Positions 10,969 to 13,261 of a stretch of DNA of 13,261 bases are shown here, piece by piece. Each line of letters begins with the position of its first letter. Position 1 is the first letter of the stretch. Location: positions 1-13,261 of the forward strand of contig SOJY01000135.1 in NCBI GenBank assembly GCA_004376385.1, in the 5' to 3' direction. The DNA comes from Candidatus Bathyarchaeum sp. GTDB taxonomy: Archaea; Thermoproteota; Bathyarchaeia; Bathyarchaeales; Bathyarchaeaceae. Made by a program: the position numbers and the translations under genes. The notes below the pieces were generated by a model. The model was not told the origin of the DNA and ran no database searches. It saw nothing but the letters and a program-made list of their open reading frames with translations.

Positions 10969-11997
10969 ATGAAGGTAAAGGTGTCTCAATTGGCCTTTGA
11001 GGGGATAGTCGCCTTAGCAGGTCTTGCTTTAGGAATCGGCCTTATGGTTTTCTCTAGCCACAGGGCGGGTGAACACTCGATAAGTTTGGCAGAGGCCTTG
11101 GGAGCATCCCCCTTCATTATCGGTCTCCTTCTCGTGTCAATAGGCACAGACCTGCCGGAAATCGCTAACTCGATCACCTCATCAGCCATAGGTCACGGTG
11201 ACATAAACATCGGAGACTCCTTAGGGTCAATCTTGGCCCAGATGACTTTGGTGTTAGGTATCATTTCCTTCTTTGGGGGAACCTTAAGAAGCGATAAAAG
11301 GGAGATCATGATCATCGGCGCTTCTGAAGTCTTAGCACTATTCCTTCTGGTATCAATGACTCAAAAAGGTTACATTTCGAGGTTGGACGGCCTCTTCTTG
11401 GTATCCAGTTGGCTAATTATCATGATGACCTCTCGGTATGTCCACAAATGTTACACAGAACTACATGAATGCAGGCTTGAAGAGAAGGCGGGTTTGGCGG
11501 AGGGATTGGCACAAAAGACTTCCTCGAAATCAAAACAAGGCTTTGACAGGAAAAAATTGCATCATTTAGCTTTCGCTATTCTTGGATTCACGGGCGTAGC
11601 CGTTGGAGCTTACGTTGTAGTCATGTCAGTAATCACGCTGTCAACACTCCTTTCCATCCCAGAATTTCTCATAAGCTTCTTCGTAGTCGGTGTAGGAACT
11701 TCTCTCCCAGAACTTGTAATTGACCTGTGGGCCGTCAAAAGAAAACATTATGATCTCATAATTGGCGATATAATTGGGAGCTGCATCGTCGACGCCACCC
11801 TCTCCATCGGCATAGGACCCATCTTCTCACCAATCACGATATGGGGCAGTGCCTCCACGACGACCGGATTGTACACCATCTTTGCTTCTATAATGATCAT
11901 ACTAATGCTCTCGTTGAGGATGAAGCTCGACAAAAAAGGTGGAGTGTTTTCCCTCATTTTATATGCTCTTTCCTTTTTGACAATTCTCGCAATATGA
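10969..11997 (+). CDS. Na+/Ca2+ exchanger family (CaCA) membrane protein
   Basis: This 342-residue hydrophobic protein contains the two alpha repeats of cation/Ca2+ antiporters. Repeat one reads SIGTDLPEIANSI (58-70), then GDINIGDSLGSILAQ (77-91). Repeat two reads GVGTSLPELVIDL (241-253), then DLIIGDIIGSCIVDA (262-276). Glu64 and Glu248 correspond to the ion-binding acids. The usual GNxxGSN signature is changed: Asp83 and Asp267 replace the first Asn, and the second Asn is Ile or Cys. A hydrophilic loop (about 160-200) joins the halves, as expected for a 10-11 TM inverted-repeat transporter in the cytoplasmic membrane. The ion is unknown. The ATG at 10969 puts the first helix near residue 12; the ribosome binding site is weak. 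A CGCGCATG tract follows the stop by 5 nt. Confidence 0.85.
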   Translation: MKVKVSQLAFEGIVALAGLALGIGLMVFSSHRAGEHSISLAEALGASPFIIGLLLVSIGTDLPEIANSITSSAIGHGDINIGDSLGSILAQMTLVLGIISFFGGTLRSDKREIMIIGASEVLALFLLVSMTQKGYISRLDGLFLVSSWLIIMMTSRYVHKCYTELHECRLEEKAGLAEGLAQKTSSKSKQGFDRKKLHHLAFAILGFTGVAVGAYVVVMSVITLSTLLSIPEFLISFFVVGVGTSLPELVIDLWAVKRKHYDLIIGDIIGSCIVDATLSIGIGPIFSPITIWGSASTTTGLYTIFASIMIILMLSLRMKLDKKGGVFSLILYALSFLTILAI

Positions 11998-12359
11998 ATT
12001 CCCGCGCATGGATTTGCATGTAATGGTGAAGACATCTTGGTCTAGCCACTGTGTCATAGGACACACGCATTCTAACTCTTGTAGCTGAGAACTACCTAGT
12101 TTGCGCGCACGTGTAGGTTTCACGGAGGAGTTAATGTTGAAGCTAATGGAAGAGCCTACAAAATAGATGCATGTATGCGTTTGCTAAGGTTTCAATTACG
12201 TTTCTGCTACAACTCGTTAGCAAGAACAGGAGAACCATCGGATTTCAACGTTCATTTCGCGACATTTTCTAATTATTGCTGGAGGGAAATAGTAAGAAAA
12301 AATATTAACGGGTATGCTCTGAAAATGCTCATGCATTGGAGCTTTTGGTGGCTGTAGGG
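11998..12359. other. Intergenic region with repeat copy 2 and promoter of the dehydrogenase
   Basis: From left to right: CGCGCATG (12003-12010), TGCATGTA (12015-12022), ACACACGCAT (12061-12070), TGCGCGCACGTGTA (12102-12115), repeat copy 2, ATGCATGTATGCGT (12167-12180), an inverted repeat TTGCTAA/TTAGCAA (12181-12187, 12217-12223), and a TATA-like AAAAAATATTAAC (12297-12309) about 50 nt before the dehydrogenase ATG. A 60-codon ORF from 12175 shows no motif. Confidence 0.5.
12115..12177 (+). repeat. Dispersed 62-63-bp repeat, copy 2
   Basis: It is 95 percent identical to copy 1 (4952-5014) over 62 bp and in the same orientation, 7,163 bp away. It reads GFTEELMLKLMEEPTK and then TAG (12164-12166), the same peptide as copy 1. 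A tract abuts it on each side, at 12102-12115 and 12167-12180. The DNA beyond the tracts is unrelated to that around copy 1. Confidence 0.8.
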
Positions 12360-13261
12360 ATGGTTGATATAGAAAAGTTCGCTGATGAATGGGGCCCCGA
12401 GAAAGTTTTGCAGGTTTATGATTCTAACACTGGAATGAAGGGTATTCTAATAATTGACAATACTGCGTTGGGTCCTGGCAAGGGCGGAATAAGAATGACG
12501 CCTACGGTAAGCGTCGAAGAGGTTTTCAGGCTTGCGAGGACTATGACTTGGAAATGTACCTTAGCAGAACTTCCATTTGGAGGAGCAAAATCCGGCATAA
12601 TAGCGAATCCCAAGAAAATCTCGAAAGAGGAAAAGATGAACCTGATCAAAGCCTTCGCCGTGGCGTTAAAACCTTTTTCTCCAAGCCAATACATCGCAGC
12701 TCCAGACATCAACACCGGAGAGGAAGAAATGGCAGCTTATGCCCTCGCAAATGGCTCCTTAAGGTCTTGTACTGGAAAGCCTGCAGACATGTGTGTTAGG
12801 CCAGGCGAGGAATGCGGGATTCCTCACGAGTACGGTTCAACTGGCTACGGTGTGTTTCATGCAACCAAACTTGCGGCCGACCACGTCGGCATTAAACTAA
12901 AAGAAGGAACAACAGCTATCGACGGCTTCGGTAACGTTGGTTCCTTCTTGGCAAAATACCTCAGCGAGTTTGGAGCGAAAATAGTGGCGATAAGCGACAG
13001 TAAGGGATGCATATACAATCCAGATGGATTAGATTATGAAAAACTGAAGACAGTGAAGGAGGAGACGAGGTCAGTAACTAACTATGAACAAGGCCAAGTT
13101 CTAAGGTATGAAGAGATCTTTGAGTTGCCGGTCGACATACTTGTCCCAGCGTCCATTCCAGACGTAATTAACGAGAAAAATGTAGATAAGATTAAGGCCA
13201 AGGTGGTTGTAGAAGCAGCTAACATCCCAGTTACTTATGAAAGTGAAAGTCGGCTTGATGA
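12360..13261 (+). CDS. Glu/Leu/Phe/Val dehydrogenase (partial, C-terminus outside the window)
   Basis: Three hundred codons are visible. The N-terminal catalytic domain has GPGKGGIRMTP, the substrate-lysine region ELPFGGAKSGI and the catalytic-acid motif AAPDINTGEEEMA. The NAD(P) domain has the dinucleotide loop DGFGNVGSFLAKYL. The enzyme oxidatively deaminates an amino acid to a 2-oxo acid, or runs in reverse, in the cytoplasm. Where classical glutamate dehydrogenases have TGKPxxxGGSxGRxxATG, this one has TGKP, then PGEECGIPHEYGSTG, so substrate and cofactor choice cannot be assumed to be glutamate/NAD. The start ATG at 12360 has GGTGG about 8 nt upstream and gives a short N-terminus (VDIEKFADEWGPEK) typical of some archaeal members. 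The frame runs open to the window edge. Confidence 0.9.
   Translation, partial: MVDIEKFADEWGPEKVLQVYDSNTGMKGILIIDNTALGPGKGGIRMTPTVSVEEVFRLARTMTWKCTLAELPFGGAKSGIIANPKKISKEEKMNLIKAFAVALKPFSPSQYIAAPDINTGEEEMAAYALANGSLRSCTGKPADMCVRPGEECGIPHEYGSTGYGVFHATKLAADHVGIKLKEGTTAIDGFGNVGSFLAKYLSEFGAKIVAISDSKGCIYNPDGLDYEKLKTVKEETRSVTNYEQGQVLRYEEIFELPVDILVPASIPDVINEKNVDKIKAKVVVEAANIPVTYESESRLD

Noticed and set aside
4952..12177. Repeat copies 1 and 2 as att sites of an integrated element spanning 5014-12115
   Set aside because: The enclosed genes are ordinary housekeeping and redox genes with no integrase, and a third copy lies outside in the opposite orientation.

Overview
The window looks like part of an archaeal chromosome, most plausibly from a TACK-group lineage such as Bathyarchaeia. 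The taxon is an inference from gene content. The clues are a ferredoxin-linked iron-sulfur flavoprotein next to an archaeoflavoprotein, a ferredoxin:thioredoxin-reductase-like protein carrying a rubredoxin domain, a soluble AAA_32-type Lon protease, an archaeal Glu/Leu/Phe/Val dehydrogenase, and several BRE/TATA-like promoters. There are no rRNA, tRNA, CRISPR, IS-transposase or phage genes that I can see.

Layout, left to right. Bases 1-99 (minus) hold the start of a small beta-barrel-like protein cut by the window edge. Bases 100-390 are mostly non-coding and contain a diverged copy of a dispersed repeat. Bases 391-707 (minus) are the 3' two thirds of a trmO/TsaA-like tRNA methyltransferase gene, 5'-truncated and frameshifted; its broken end abuts a rubredoxin C-terminal fragment on the plus strand. 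An isf-afp flavoprotein operon follows (2019-821, minus), then a divergent promoter region and a DUF255 thioredoxin-domain protein (2301-4421), a CoA-binding Rossmann protein (4497-4940) and a Lon protease split by a frameshift (5318-7730). After these come a 29-codon ORF, a small conserved-looking protein (8148-7912, minus), WrbA (8977-8348, minus), a 36-residue C2H2 zinc-finger protein (9167-9057, minus), a glutaredoxin-FTR/rubredoxin operon (9306-10150), an unrecognised 119-residue protein, a Na+/Ca2+-exchanger family membrane protein (10969-11997), and a dehydrogenase running off the right edge (12360-13261).

Most of the recognisable genes concern redox chemistry: low-potential electron transfer to flavoproteins, disulfides and quinones. 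The glutaredoxin and the FTR-like reductase overlap by 4 bp and probably form one ferredoxin-to-disulfide pathway.

The most unusual feature lies between the genes. Nearly every intergenic gap carries one or more tracts of strictly alternating purine and pyrimidine (ATGCATGCAT, GCGCGCACGTGTA and similar). Many lie 0-25 nt after a stop codon. Several gaps also contain short 3' tails of genes (a 62-63 bp repeat in three copies, a rubredoxin tail, a trmO tail, perhaps a 29-codon ORF), each bounded by such a tract at its broken 5' end and by another just after its stop codon. I know of no described element with this architecture; it is the best candidate here for an undescribed system.
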